A stretch of DNA of 39,831 bases from an uncultured Christensenella sp. (GCA_910586365.1 CAJUGP010000016.1:1-39831), one strand, 5' to 3'; positions 17,041 to 26,277 are shown, numbered from the stretch's first letter. Numbers and translations are program-made. Notes: a model not told the origin generated them from the letters alone.

Positions 17041-17531
17041 AAAAATGCGTTTTTGCGGGGACGTTCGATCCCTTTACGGCAGGGCATGCGGAAACGGTGA
17101 AAAAGTGTTTGGCGCTCTTCGACGAGGTGATCGTCGCGGCGGCGGAAAACCGTAAAAAGAAATGTCTGTTTTCGGCGGAAGAGCGTACGCAAATGCTCGA
17201 ATTGCTGTATCGCGGCGAACCGCGCGTGAAAATCGTTCGATTCGACGGGGCGATCGTCGATCTGCTCAAAGCGGAGAACACGCCGTTTTATGTGCGCGGC
17301 GTGCGCAATACCGTCGACTTCGAGTATGAAAACGCCGATTTTTTTGCAAGCCGTCAGCTTGATCCCTCTATGATCACGCTGTATATTCCCGCGGAACAGA
17401 GCTTGCTGCACGTCAGCTCTTCGCTCGTGAAAAACTGCATTGCGTTCAACAAGCCGTTCGCGCAGTACGTTCCCGAACCGATTTACGATTACATTACGAA
17501 AAGAGGTTGCTATGTTTCAAAGACAGAATAA
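17037..17531 (+). CDS. coaD: Phosphopantetheine adenylyltransferase
   Basis: 164 residues. The nucleotidyltransferase motif AGTFDPFTAGH (7-17) has the T/HxGH geometry. VRGVRNTVDFEYE and the C-terminal HVSSSLVK (ISSS/T-like) motifs are intact. It joins AMP to 4'-phosphopantetheine in coenzyme A synthesis. Translation probably couples to rsmD through the ATGA overlap. The last 20 bases overlap the DAHP synthase gene. Confidence 0.96.
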   Translation: MKKCVFAGTFDPFTAGHAETVKKCLALFDEVIVAAAENRKKKCLFSAEERTQMLELLYRGEPRVKIVRFDGAIVDLLKAENTPFYVRGVRNTVDFEYENADFFASRQLDPSMITLYIPAEQSLLHVSSSLVKNCIAFNKPFAQYVPEPIYDYITKRGCYVSKTE

Positions 17532-18537
17532 AATCCCCTCGGCGGAAGAAATCCTTGCGGCGCAGCCGCTGCCCGCGTCCTTGCAGAAAATCAAACGCGA
17601 ACGCGACGAGCTGTGCAAGGACGTCATCGCGGGCAAAACGGATAAATTGCTCGTCGTCATCGGTCCTTGCTCGGCGCATGAAAAAGCGCCCGTCCTCGAA
17701 TACGTAAAACGGCTGGGCGCGCTGAACGAAAAGGTAAAAGAAAAACTCGTGATCGTGCCGCGCATTTACACCAACAAGCCGCGCAGCAAGGGCGTGGGGT
17801 ACAAGGGCATGTTTTCGCAGCCCAACCCCGAAGAAAAAGAAGATATCGTAAAGGGTATCCGCACGATCCGCGAGCTGCATTTGCAGGCGATCGAGCTTTC
17901 GGGCTTGACGGCGGCGGACGAGATGCTTTATCCCGAAAATTACGCGTACATGGAGGATTTGCTCACGTACGTAGCGATCGGCGCGCGTTCGAGCGAGAAC
18001 CAAATGCACCGCCTCGTCGCAAGCGGCATCGAAGTGCCCGTCGGCATTAAAAACAACACGGGCGGCAGTCTGCCCGTGCTGCTCAATTCCATTTACGCGG
18101 CGCAAAGCCCGCAGGTGTTCAAATACCATAATTGGCAGGTGGCGACGGCGGGCAATCTGTACGCCCACGCCGTGCTGCGCGGGATGGAGAGCACGAACGG
18201 CACGGATATTCCCAATTTCCATTACGAAACGGTCATGCGCATTGCGGAAGAATACGCCGCGCGCGGCGATTTAAGCATGCCCGCGATCATCATCGATACC
18301 AACCACTCCAATTCGGGTAAAAAGTTCGCGCAGCAGATCCGTATCGTCAACGAAGTCATGCAGAACCGTTTATACGACGGCGATTTCAAAAAAATCGTCA
18401 AAGGGTTTATGATCGAAAGTTTCCTCGTCGAAGGCTGCCAAAAGCACGACGTCGTATTCGGGCAGTCGATCACCGATCCCTGTCTCGGTTGGGAAGATAC
18501 CGAGCGGCTTGTTTTGAGCATTGCGGAGAACGTATGA
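17512..18537 (+). CDS. aroF: 3-deoxy-7-phosphoheptulonate (DAHP) synthase, class I alpha (AroFGH-like)
   Basis: 341 residues. GPCSAHEK (51-58) has the metal-binding Cys53; VGIKNNTGG and IDTNHSNSGK (261-270) carry further active-site residues, with H265 as the expected metal ligand. This is the first step of the shikimate pathway, from PEP and erythrose-4-phosphate. The protein is of the Escherichia coli AroF/G/H type rather than the AroA(beta)-chorismate mutase type common in Bacillus. The ATG at 17512 is chosen because AGAGG precedes it and the protein starts there in the family. It overlaps pheA (ATGA), so both ends of phenylalanine synthesis are co-expressed. Confidence 0.94.
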   Translation: MFQRQNKIPSAEEILAAQPLPASLQKIKRERDELCKDVIAGKTDKLLVVIGPCSAHEKAPVLEYVKRLGALNEKVKEKLVIVPRIYTNKPRSKGVGYKGMFSQPNPEEKEDIVKGIRTIRELHLQAIELSGLTAADEMLYPENYAYMEDLLTYVAIGARSSENQMHRLVASGIEVPVGIKNNTGGSLPVLLNSIYAAQSPQVFKYHNWQVATAGNLYAHAVLRGMESTNGTDIPNFHYETVMRIAEEYAARGDLSMPAIIIDTNHSNSGKKFAQQIRIVNEVMQNRLYDGDFKKIVKGFMIESFLVEGCQKHDVVFGQSITDPCLGWEDTERLVLSIAENV

Positions 18538-19328
18538 TTAAAGTATCCTGTCTCGGTCCTGCGGGGAGCTATTCCGAGCTTGCCGCAAAAGAACTGTGTC
18601 CCGACTGCGAACGGCTGCTCTGCCGCAATTTCCACGAAACGATCGAAAGTTTGGTGAACGGAGCAAGCGATTACGCCGTGCTGCCCATCGAAAATTCGAT
18701 ACAGGGCGGCGTGGTCGTCAATCTCGATTTGGTTTCGCAGTACAGCGTGTTTGCGATCAAAGAAACGGTGCTTCAGATCGATCACCGCTTGGCGATGCTG
18801 CGCGGCGTAAAACGCGAAGACATTACGCAAGTCTATTCGCACGAACAGGCGATCGGGCAATGCGGTACGTTCCTGCGCGAACACCTTCCGGGCGCGAAGT
18901 GCCGTTACGCCGATTCCACGGCGGAAAGCCTTTCTCTTCTCGACGCGCATACCGCGGGGATCGTCGGCGCGCACGTTCGGGCGGAAGGGGTGGTGCTTTC
19001 CGAAGAAAACATCGCAAACGAAAAGTGTAATTATACGCGCTTTATGCTGCTCGAAAGGCGGGGCGATCTGCCTGCGCACAGCACGAAGGTGTATTTTTCC
19101 GCCGTTACGGGGCACGTGCCCGGCACGCTTGCGGAGCTGTTGCAGATTTTTGCGCGCAACAACGTCAATTTAACGCGTATCGAAAGCCGACCTTTGCGCG
19201 GTAAATTCGGGCAGTATTCGTTTTTTATCGAGCTGAACGGCAACGTCGCCGATCCGAAGCTCATCGACGTTCTGCGCGCGGCGCGCGATTATTGCGAGCA
19301 TTTCCGTTTGATCGGCGCTTACGATTAA
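18534..19328 (+). CDS. pheA: Prephenate dehydratase
   Basis: 264 residues. The periplasmic-binding-like catalytic domain (1-180) contains LGPAGSYSELAA, PIENSIQGGV and the catalytic NYTRFMLL (TRF at 168-170). A C-terminal ACT domain (about 185-260) carries ESRP (217-220), the phenylalanine-sensing motif, so feedback inhibition is expected. It converts prephenate to phenylpyruvate. There is no fused chorismate mutase. The start overlaps the DAHP synthase stop; the stop overlaps the convergent ylbJ stop by four bases, and I see no terminator between them. Confidence 0.95.
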   Translation: MIKVSCLGPAGSYSELAAKELCPDCERLLCRNFHETIESLVNGASDYAVLPIENSIQGGVVVNLDLVSQYSVFAIKETVLQIDHRLAMLRGVKREDITQVYSHEQAIGQCGTFLREHLPGAKCRYADSTAESLSLLDAHTAGIVGAHVRAEGVVLSEENIANEKCNYTRFMLLERRGDLPAHSTKVYFSAVTGHVPGTLAELLQIFARNNVNLTRIESRPLRGKFGQYSFFIELNGNVADPKLIDVLRAARDYCEHFRLIGAYD

Positions 19329-20257
19329 AGCAGGAAGAGCGCGAGAAGATAACAGAGCGCGGCGGCGAGTACGCCCTGCACGAATTTCACGAGAATGAAT
19401 TTGAGCGGGGGCACGCCGAGCGGCGCAAGATAGGCGAGCTGCTGCGTGAGCACGCACATTCCGCCGAAGGTGACGAAAAAGCAGCAAAGACTCAGAGAAA
19501 GAGGGGTCGCGTTCGCGCTCAAAAGCGAACAGCCCGTCGTCATCTCCGTCAGTCCGCGCACGATCGCGGCGGGCAGACCGTCGGGATCGAGGCGCAGCAA
19601 ATCGACGCTCATCTGCGAAAAACAGGCGAACAGCGCGATGCTGCCGCCCACGCAGAGAATCGAGATCACGGCGTTGTAAATATAATCGAAAATACCCGTA
19701 TTTTTTGCCGCAGGCGGCGGCGTAAACGCACGGATACGCGGCGTACGGATGCGCAGGATCAGCCCTGTGCCGAGCACGGTGCACAGATGGCACAACAGCA
19801 TGAGCCAACCCAGACGCGCGTCGGAGAACATTGCGCCGCCCACGACGCCCGCAAGAAAGACGGGACCCGTCGTCGAACACAGGCAACTCAGGCGGAATAA
19901 TTCTCCCTCGGCAAGCGCGTTCTTTTCACGGCAGGAAGCAACGGTGCGCGCGCCGACGGGGTAGCCCGATAGAACGGAGAGCAGCAAAATGCTTCCGCCC
20001 GTCCCCGATATGTTGAACACGCGTACGAAAAAGGGCGATATGCGCCGCGAAAAAGCACGGAACGCGCGCATGTCCGAAAGGATTGCCGTTAAAAACAGAA
20101 AGGGAAACACGGACGGCAGCACGCTGACCGCCCAAAGCGAAACCCCTTCGCGTACGCAGGCGGCATAGCGGGCGGGCGCATATAAAAAGAGGGCGAGCGC
20201 AACAAGAACGGGCAGCGCGTACAACAGCGGTAACAATTTTTTTCTTGATACATTCAC
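19325..20257 (-). CDS. ylbJ: Sporulation integral membrane protein YlbJ
   Basis: 310 residues starting at a GTG, with about eight hydrophobic helices. The signatures LPSVFPFLFLTAIL, VLSGYPVGARTVA and CLCSTTGPVFL are those of YlbJ, a nucleoside-recognition-domain-like membrane protein. In Bacillus subtilis ylbJ is a sigma-E gene needed for heat-resistant spores, so its presence suggests an endospore former. It is alone on the minus strand between pheA and the patatin gene. The ribosome site is weak. A wider gate-domain transporter function is possible. Confidence 0.85.
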   Translation of the reverse strand: MNVSRKKLLPLLYALPVLVALALFLYAPARYAACVREGVSLWAVSVLPSVFPFLFLTAILSDMRAFRAFSRRISPFFVRVFNISGTGGSILLLSVLSGYPVGARTVASCREKNALAEGELFRLSCLCSTTGPVFLAGVVGGAMFSDARLGWLMLLCHLCTVLGTGLILRIRTPRIRAFTPPPAAKNTGIFDYIYNAVISILCVGGSIALFACFSQMSVDLLRLDPDGLPAAIVRGLTEMTTGCSLLSANATPLSLSLCCFFVTFGGMCVLTQQLAYLAPLGVPPLKFILVKFVQGVLAAALCYLLALFLL

Positions 20258-20288
20258 ATTTCAATCTTACGTGAAAAGGAGTGCGGTT

Positions 20289-21083
20289 ATGTCTAAAAAA
20301 CTCGGACTTGCCCTCGGATCGGGCGGCGCGCGCGGGATCGCGCATATCGGATTTTTACAGGCGTTGGAAGAAAACGGCGTCAAGCCCGATTTCGTAACGG
20401 GCTGTTCGATGGGGGCGATCGTGGGCGCATGCTATTGCGCGGGGCTGAGCCCGAAAACAATCGAAGAGCAAGCGTATAAATTACGCGTTTCGCGGATCGC
20501 AACGCTGAATGTTGCGCCCATTCATGCAAACGGACTGTTTCAGCTCACGAAATCGCGCAAGCTCATGGCGGAAATCATCGGCGAGAAAACGTTCGACGAA
20601 TTGGAAATTCCCTTTCTCTGCGTGGCGACCGATCTTATCAACGGAAAAACGGTGCACTTCCATAAGGGCAGCGTGATCGACGCCGCGCTTGCTTCGAGCG
20701 CAATCCCCGGCGTATTTACGCCCGTGGAAATCGACGGACTGAAATACGTCGACGGCGGCGTGCTCGAACGCGTTCCCACAAAACCGCTTAAAGAAATGGG
20801 TGCGGAAGTGATCGTAGCCATAGACGTTTTAGGCGATTTAACGGTAAAAAAGACGTCGAACACACTCATCGATACCGTGCTGCGCTGCATCGATATCATG
20901 GATACCGCGCAGACCAAACGTAAAAAAACTTCGCGCATGCGCTCGGTCGATTTATGGATTGAGCCCGATTTGGGCGCGATGGATCAGTACAAAGTGAAAA
21001 AATCGCAAATGCTCATCGCCTACCGCAAGGGGTACGAAGCGGGCATGGAAAATATCGGTAAAATTAAGGCGCTGGTCAAATAA
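20289..21083 (+). CDS. Patatin-like phospholipase (RssA/YchK type)
   Basis: 264 residues. The oxyanion-hole motif GSGGARG (10-16), the nucleophile elbow GCSMG (Ser40) and DGG with Asp155 give the complete Ser-Asp dyad of bacterial patatins. Expected activity is on membrane lipids or acyl esters inside the cell; no signal peptide is present. AAAGGAG at 20274-20280 fixes the ATG at 20289, eight bases later; the upstream GTG at 20271 would include this ribosome site. The stop overlaps the rarA ATG. Confidence 0.92.
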   Translation: MSKKLGLALGSGGARGIAHIGFLQALEENGVKPDFVTGCSMGAIVGACYCAGLSPKTIEEQAYKLRVSRIATLNVAPIHANGLFQLTKSRKLMAEIIGEKTFDELEIPFLCVATDLINGKTVHFHKGSVIDAALASSAIPGVFTPVEIDGLKYVDGGVLERVPTKPLKEMGAEVIVAIDVLGDLTVKKTSNTLIDTVLRCIDIMDTAQTKRKKTSRMRSVDLWIEPDLGAMDQYKVKKSQMLIAYRKGYEAGMENIGKIKALVK

Positions 21084-22387
21084 TGGATTTATTCGATTTC
21101 AACGACAACGAAGAAAAGGCAAAACCGCTTGCCGAGCGCATGCGCGCTTCGAGAATGGAAGATTTCGTCGGACAGAAACACATTGTTTCGGAAGGTTCGT
21201 TGCTTTCGCGCGCAATCAAGCTCGACCGCTTGGGAAGCTGCATCTTCTGGGGTCCCCCCGGCTGCGGCAAAACCACGCTTGCAAACATTATCGCCGCGCA
21301 GACGAACGGCGCGTTCGTAAAGCTGAACGCCGTCAGTTCGGGCGTCGCCGACGTGAAAAAAGCCGTGGAGAACGCCCGCGACAATTTGAAGCTGTATAAC
21401 CGCAAAACGTATTTACTGCTCGACGAATGCCATCGTTTCAATAAAACGCAGTCGGACAGTCTGCTGCCCGCGATCGAACAGGGCACGATCATTTTTATCG
21501 GCTCGACGACGGAAAACCCGTACGCTTCCATGACGCCCGCTATCGTATCGCGCTGCCGCGTGTTCGAGTTCCGCCATCTTACGACCGACGACGTAAAAGA
21601 CGCGCTCGAAAAAGCGCTGCGCGATAAACGCAAAGGGCTAGGCGCGTATGAAACCGAAGTCGCGCCCGAGGCGATCGAGCATATCGCCGTCACGGCGGGG
21701 GGCGATCTTCGCACGGCGTACAACGCGCTCGAGCTTGCCGTTCTCACCACGCCGCCGCAAAGCGACGGAAAAATCGTCGTTACACTGCAAGATGCGGAGC
21801 AGTCCATTCAGCGCAAAGCGCTTTCGTATAACGAGGACATGTATTACGATATTCTCTCCGCCTTTTGCAAATCGCTGCGGGGAAGCGATTCGGACGCGGC
21901 GCTCTACTACGCCATGCGGCTGATCGAAGGGGGCTGCGATCCCGTGCTCGTGATCAGGCGGCTCATCGCCCATTCCGCCGAGGACGTGGGCATGGCGGAT
22001 CCGCAGGCGCTTGTGATCGCAACGAGCGCGCTTACGGCGTATCAGAACATGGGGTATCCCGAAGGACTCATTCCGCTCAGCGAGGCGATCATTTACGTAT
22101 GCGAGGCGGAAAAAAGTTATTCGGTGAAAAACGCCATGCTTGCCGCGCAAAGCGACGCCGTGAAAACGCGCGACGACAACGTACCGCCTTATCTGCGCGA
22201 TCATTCCTTCGGCAGCGCGGAAATGAAACGGGAGAGCGGGAAGTATCGTTTTCCGCACGATTTCGGCGGATGGGTGGAACAGCAGTATTTGCCCGATTCT
22301 TTGAAAAACGAAACGTATTACAAGCCGACCGATTACGGGTTTGAACAGCAGGTGAAGCGGACGCGGGCAAGAAAGGGCATGGATTAA
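21083..22387 (+). CDS. rarA: Replication-associated recombination protein A (MgsA/RarA AAA+ ATPase)
   Basis: 434 residues, full length. Walker A is GPPGCGKT (K63), Walker B LLLDECHRF (D114-E115), sensor GSTTENPY, and the conserved GGDLRTAYNALE lies in the AAA lid. The C-terminal half (HDFGGWVEQQYLPD) is the RarA tetramerisation domain. The family acts at stalled replication forks with SSB. It forms a two-gene unit with the patatin (TAATG overlap). Confidence 0.96.
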   Translation: MDLFDFNDNEEKAKPLAERMRASRMEDFVGQKHIVSEGSLLSRAIKLDRLGSCIFWGPPGCGKTTLANIIAAQTNGAFVKLNAVSSGVADVKKAVENARDNLKLYNRKTYLLLDECHRFNKTQSDSLLPAIEQGTIIFIGSTTENPYASMTPAIVSRCRVFEFRHLTTDDVKDALEKALRDKRKGLGAYETEVAPEAIEHIAVTAGGDLRTAYNALELAVLTTPPQSDGKIVVTLQDAEQSIQRKALSYNEDMYYDILSAFCKSLRGSDSDAALYYAMRLIEGGCDPVLVIRRLIAHSAEDVGMADPQALVIATSALTAYQNMGYPEGLIPLSEAIIYVCEAEKSYSVKNAMLAAQSDAVKTRDDNVPPYLRDHSFGSAEMKRESGKYRFPHDFGGWVEQQYLPDSLKNETYYKPTDYGFEQQVKRTRARKGMD

Positions 22388-22395
22388 TAGTGCGG

Positions 22396-22430
22396 CGCTC
22401 CTTTGTCGTTAAAAACAAAGGAGCGTCTTA
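22396..22430 (+). terminator. Terminator-like hairpin after rarA
   Basis: An 11-bp perfect stem (CGCTCCTTTGT with ACAAAGGAGCG) with an 8-base loop. The following tract is TCTTATT, so the U-run is weak. Confidence 0.7.
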
Positions 22431-22502
22431 TTCGCTTTGCCCTGCGGTAAGCAAAAAAACGGAAATGAAAATAAATTTTCCGAAAAATATATAAAAAAAC
22501 GC

Positions 22503-22530
22503 TTGCAATTTTCCGAAGATATGTTATAAT
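22503..22530 (+). promoter_or_regulatory. Promoter of the tRNA-Ala gene
   Basis: TTGCAA (22503-22508), 16-base spacer, TATAAT (22525-22530), 15 bases before the tRNA 5' end. Confidence 0.75.
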
Positions 22531-22545
22531 TTAACTACAATTCAC

Positions 22546-22621
22546 GGGGATATGGCTCAGTTGGTAGAGCGGTACGTTCGCAACGTACAGGCCACGAGTT
22601 CGAATCTCGTTATCTCCACCA
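22546..22621 (+). tRNA. tRNA-Ala (anticodon CGC)
   Basis: 76 bases with CCA encoded. The acceptor GGGGATA pairs with TATCTCC, including G3-U70, the alanine identity wobble. The D stem is GCTC/GAGC, the anticodon stem GTACG/CGTAC around loop TTCGCAA, and the T stem ACGAG/CTCGT with TTCGAAT. The anticodon CGC (22579-22581) reads GCG, a codon used very often in this window. Confidence 0.97.
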
Positions 22622-22624
22622 CTT

Positions 22625-22670
22625 AAAACCTAAAACGAACCACTAATTACGTGTTCGGATTAGGTTTTTT
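22625..22670 (+). terminator. Terminator after tRNA-Ala
   Basis: An imperfect long stem: AAACCTAA pairs with TTAGGTTT, and inside it CGAAC pairs with GTTCG, followed by TTTTTTCTTTTT. Confidence 0.8.
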
Positions 22671-22702
22671 CTTTTTCACTGAAACAATCGGGAGGTCGAA
22701 AT

Positions 22703-23494
22703 ATGGAAAAGATTACGGATTTGCCCAAATTGGTAAAGCGCTTAAAAACCTTTAAGTTTCTTACGATCCTTTTCGCTGTGCTTGCGCCGTTATCGCTCCT
22801 CGGTGTGGGATTGAAATACCCGTATTTGTATATTTTTGTCGCGTTATGCATATTGTTTTTCATAACCGCGTTGGTTTTTTCTTTCCTTTACAGGTATTAT
22901 GTGAAAAAAGGCGAAAAAAGCATAGCGGATCTTAAAGACATAAGAGATAAGGTCGTAGGCACAAACAATGCTTTTAGCACATATCTTTCCGTTTTGTATA
23001 CAAGCTTAAAGCAGGAAGAGAGCAAAGACTTAAATCACGTCGCTTTTGCGAATGAAGATATCGTATTTTCGGCACAAGGCACGTTTACCGTAAAAAAAGA
23101 TTTCAAAGGCGTAAAGGGCACTCATCTTGCTTTGCAAATTTGCGGAACCGAATTGATTTCCGCTCCCGAAGATTATGACGACGTTCTCGATTACAAAAGC
23201 AATCTTTTCAAATTGAACATCGGTTATTTTGAAGACAGTCCGCTGACGGAAGAAAACAAAACGGGTTTAATTTTACCCGAAACGGATTTTATAAACAGAC
23301 AAATAAAATTTTCATCCGGAAAGGGGTATGTTTGCGATTTGGATACGGCGGAAAGCGATGAAATCGACTTCGGCGAACTTGAGATTTTAGAATATACCGA
23401 AGACAGCCTTACCATCTTTTTCAAGTGCCTTGTTATAGAGTGGGTTTCGGACGTTGTTTACGGTAAAGTAAAACTTACGCGCGTTTGCGATTAA
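22703..23494 (+). CDS. Hypothetical two-helix membrane protein
   Basis: 263 residues; I do not recognise it. Two membrane helices lie near 18-37 and 41-66, followed by YRYYVKKGEK and about 190 residues of soluble, acidic, beta-rich sequence. The short hairpin between the helices and the positive residues after the second suggest that the soluble domain is cytoplasmic. GGGAGG lies 7 bases before the ATG. No separate promoter is visible, so it may depend on read-through from the tRNA gene. Its codons are more AT-rich than those of the housekeeping genes around it, which is compatible with an acquired gene. Confidence 0.75.
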   Translation: MEKITDLPKLVKRLKTFKFLTILFAVLAPLSLLGVGLKYPYLYIFVALCILFFITALVFSFLYRYYVKKGEKSIADLKDIRDKVVGTNNAFSTYLSVLYTSLKQEESKDLNHVAFANEDIVFSAQGTFTVKKDFKGVKGTHLALQICGTELISAPEDYDDVLDYKSNLFKLNIGYFEDSPLTEENKTGLILPETDFINRQIKFSSGKGYVCDLDTAESDEIDFGELEILEYTEDSLTIFFKCLVIEWVSDVVYGKVKLTRVCD

Positions 23495-23523
23495 CGGCAA
23501 GCCAAGCAGGACACATGCGTAAA

Positions 23524-23558
23524 GAAAAAAAGCGGGAAGTTTTGCTTCCCGCTTTTTT
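23524..23558. terminator. Bidirectional terminator between convergent genes
   Basis: AAGCGGGAAG pairs with CTTCCCGCTT across a 5-base loop, with an A-run on the left and a T-run on the right. It can serve both the membrane protein gene (plus) and the LRR gene (minus). Confidence 0.9.
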
Positions 23559-23563
23559 GCGTC

Positions 23564-26248
23564 TTACAGAAAAGAAAATTCGACGCGCCGCCTTTTCAAA
23601 CCGAACTCTTTGCCCTTAAAGCCGAAATAATCGTATTTTTTAAGCAGTTCTTTTGAAGCCGTGATATGGACAAGCGCGTTGCATTCTTCAAAATAAGGAT
23701 TGCAAACATACGTAACGGTTTTTGCGATCGTAACGCTTTTAAGTTTTTCGCATTGTTTGAATGCGTTGTTGTAAATTTCTGTTACGCCTTCGGGAATCAC
23801 GATGCTTTCGAGGCTCTTGCATTGATCGAACGAATAATTATTAAGGCGCGTCACGCTGCCGTCCGAGGGGATCACGCTGTTGGCGCAGCCGCGCATAAGA
23901 ATTTTGGTTTCGGTTTCGATAAGGCAGTTGCCCGCGCTGTGGAATACGCCGTTGCCTTGTGCTACGGTGATGCGTTCGAGTCCGCCGCAGCCTTCCCATA
24001 CCGATATTAGCTTTGTCACGCCCGCGGGGATGAAAATCTCTTTGAGCGCGATACAGTTTGCGAACGCGTAAGCGCCGATCGCCGCCGTGTTTTCGGGAAG
24101 GTTGATCGTTTCCAACGCGGAACACCCGTGGAACGCGTCTCGTTTGATTTCCCTGATGCTTTCGGGCAGCGCGACGCTTTTAAGCGTATTGCACGACCAA
24201 AATGCGCGGGCGCCGATCCGTTCGCAAACGCTGTTCGGGGCAAAATCGACGCGGACGATATGCGGAATGCTTTCACGGTCCTGCGCGATCATGAAATCGT
24301 CGGGCAGAGCGGTTACGTTTGCTCCGATATGCACAACAACGCCGTCTGTGTTTTGTCCCGCGCTGTCAAACGCGCAGTTGACAGAAAGCGTATCGCACGC
24401 GGCATCGAAGTTGATTTCGGTAAGCGCCGTGCACGCGGCGAACGCCTCGGTGCCGAGCGCGGTCACGTTTTGCGGAATCGTAACGCGTTCAAGCGCTTTG
24501 CAGTATTTGAACGCGCTCGGACCGATCGATTTTACGCTGTCGGGCAGGGTAAGGGTTTTTAATTGCGTGCAGCCCTTAAACGCATTCGCGCCGATCGTTT
24601 TGATACCGTCGGGAAGGTTCAAAGCCGTCAAGCCAATCCCTGCGAACGCGTTTGCCGCAATGGCGTTTACGCTGCCGTCCGAGGGGATCGCGCTGTCCGC
24701 AAAGCCGTAAACGATGGATTTCTTTTTGATATCGATCAAACAGTTGCCTGCGCAGCGGAACGCCGCGTTGGCGTCGTCCACGCAAATGCTTTTCAGATTT
24801 TCGCAGCCTTCGATCGCCTTATTTGCGATCGAAACAACGCTTGCGGGAACGGTAATGCTTTGCAGATTTTTCTTTCTGAAAAACGCTTTGGCGGCGATTT
24901 TGGTAACGCCGTCGGGAATAACGGCGTGTTCGCCCGTGCCTTTATATTTTATGAGTTCGTTGTTTGCGATTTCAAAGCCGACCGCGCCGACCTTTTTGGG
25001 CGCGGCAACCTTGACGGGGCAGTTTTTGAACACGTTGCTGCCCATAAAATCGACGCTTGCGGGGAGCTTGACCGAGCAAAGCTTTTCGCAGTAAGCAAAC
25101 GCCTCGGCGCCGACATACTTCACGCTGTCGGGAAGCGTGACGCTTTGCAAGAGGTCGCAGCACTCGAACGCGCCTTCGCCGACCGTTTCAAGCCCGTTCG
25201 GAAGGGTTACGCTTTCGAGCCTGTCGCAGCCGTAAAAGGCGCATCTGCCGATGGTTTTAAGGTTTTCCGAAAAGGTAATCGTTTCGAGCGCCGTGCAGTC
25301 GTGAAACGCGCTTTCGCCGATTTCTTCAACGCCGCAGAGGGTCAGTTTTTTGAGTTTTTTGCAGCTATTGAAGGCGTTTTTGCCGATCGATTGCACGTTT
25401 TTACCGATCACGACGCTTTCCACGCCGCTATTGTAAAAGGCATACGCACCGATTTTTTTCAAGCCGTCGGGCAGAATCAATTCGCCCTGTAAGGAGTTCG
25501 CGTAACCGAAAGCGTTATCGCCTATCGTTTCGATTCCTTTGCCGAATTGAATGCTTTTGAGCTTGTAGCAGCAAGAAAACGCTTCTTTTTCAATGGTCTT
25601 AACGCTGTCCGAAAGGATCACGGTTTCGAGTCCGTAATTAAAATCGAACGCGCGTTTGGCGATTTTAACGATGCCGTCGGGGATCGCGATTTGAGTGCTT
25701 CCTTTGCTGTGAACGCTGTTGCGCGGGTGCGCGGTGTTGTTGGAGAACGCTCTTTCGCCGATGACCGTCACGCTGCCGTCCGAGGGAATCACGCTGTTTT
25801 TGCAGCCGCGGAGTATCGTTTTTTTCTTGACGTCGATAAGGCAGTTGCCGGCGCTGCGGTAAACGGGGTTGTTTTCCGCCACGGTGATTTCTTCGAGGTC
25901 GCCGCATTCGTCGAACGCGCCCGCGCCGATCGAGGTCACGGTTTCGGGTATGTTGATTTTTTTAAGACTGTGGCAGTCGCTGAACGCCTCTTTGCCGATT
26001 ATTTCAACGCCGTTCGGAAGCTCGATTTCCTGTAAACGTTCGCAGCAGGCAAACGCTCTTTCCCCGATTTTCTTCACCGAGGGAGAGAGGACGACCTTTT
26101 TTATGCCGCAATAAGCGACTTCATAAGCGCGGTTGCAGATTTCGGTCACGTCGTCCGGAACGAAAATGTTGCCGTCAAACCCGTCGTGTGCGCGGAACGT
26201 AACGACCTTTCCGTCTTGAATCAAACCGCAGGCATCGTATCTGTGCAT
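23564..26248 (-). CDS. BspA-like leucine-rich repeat protein (LRR_5 type)
   Basis: 894 residues made almost entirely of about 23-residue repeats with the core I..AF..C..L..(I/V).(I/L)P..V..IG, the BspA/Treponema-type LRR. The solenoid is interrupted three times, near residues 132, 499 and 771, by the same island: AGNCLID-type, a hydrophobic hairpin, then IPSDGSV. There is no signal peptide, no membrane anchor, no sorting motif and no separate effector domain, so as read it would stay in the cytoplasm. Such LRRs mediate protein binding; secreted members bind host factors. GGGAG precedes the ATG and a good promoter lies upstream. On the plus strand several long antisense open frames are only shadows of the repeats. 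Confidence 0.88.
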   Translation of the reverse strand: MHRYDACGLIQDGKVVTFRAHDGFDGNIFVPDDVTEICNRAYEVAYCGIKKVVLSPSVKKIGERAFACCERLQEIELPNGVEIIGKEAFSDCHSLKKINIPETVTSIGAGAFDECGDLEEITVAENNPVYRSAGNCLIDVKKKTILRGCKNSVIPSDGSVTVIGERAFSNNTAHPRNSVHSKGSTQIAIPDGIVKIAKRAFDFNYGLETVILSDSVKTIEKEAFSCCYKLKSIQFGKGIETIGDNAFGYANSLQGELILPDGLKKIGAYAFYNSGVESVVIGKNVQSIGKNAFNSCKKLKKLTLCGVEEIGESAFHDCTALETITFSENLKTIGRCAFYGCDRLESVTLPNGLETVGEGAFECCDLLQSVTLPDSVKYVGAEAFAYCEKLCSVKLPASVDFMGSNVFKNCPVKVAAPKKVGAVGFEIANNELIKYKGTGEHAVIPDGVTKIAAKAFFRKKNLQSITVPASVVSIANKAIEGCENLKSICVDDANAAFRCAGNCLIDIKKKSIVYGFADSAIPSDGSVNAIAANAFAGIGLTALNLPDGIKTIGANAFKGCTQLKTLTLPDSVKSIGPSAFKYCKALERVTIPQNVTALGTEAFAACTALTEINFDAACDTLSVNCAFDSAGQNTDGVVVHIGANVTALPDDFMIAQDRESIPHIVRVDFAPNSVCERIGARAFWSCNTLKSVALPESIREIKRDAFHGCSALETINLPENTAAIGAYAFANCIALKEIFIPAGVTKLISVWEGCGGLERITVAQGNGVFHSAGNCLIETETKILMRGCANSVIPSDGSVTRLNNYSFDQCKSLESIVIPEGVTEIYNNAFKQCEKLKSVTIAKTVTYVCNPYFEECNALVHITASKELLKKYDYFGFKGKEFGLKRRRVEFSFL

Positions 26249-26277
26249 ATGGTACTCCCGTATGATTTTTTGTTTCT

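Noticed and set aside
24128..26114. Several plus-strand frames of 80-300 residues opposite the LRR gene
   Set aside because: They are antisense shadows of the repeat-rich coding strand and contain no domain or ribosome site.
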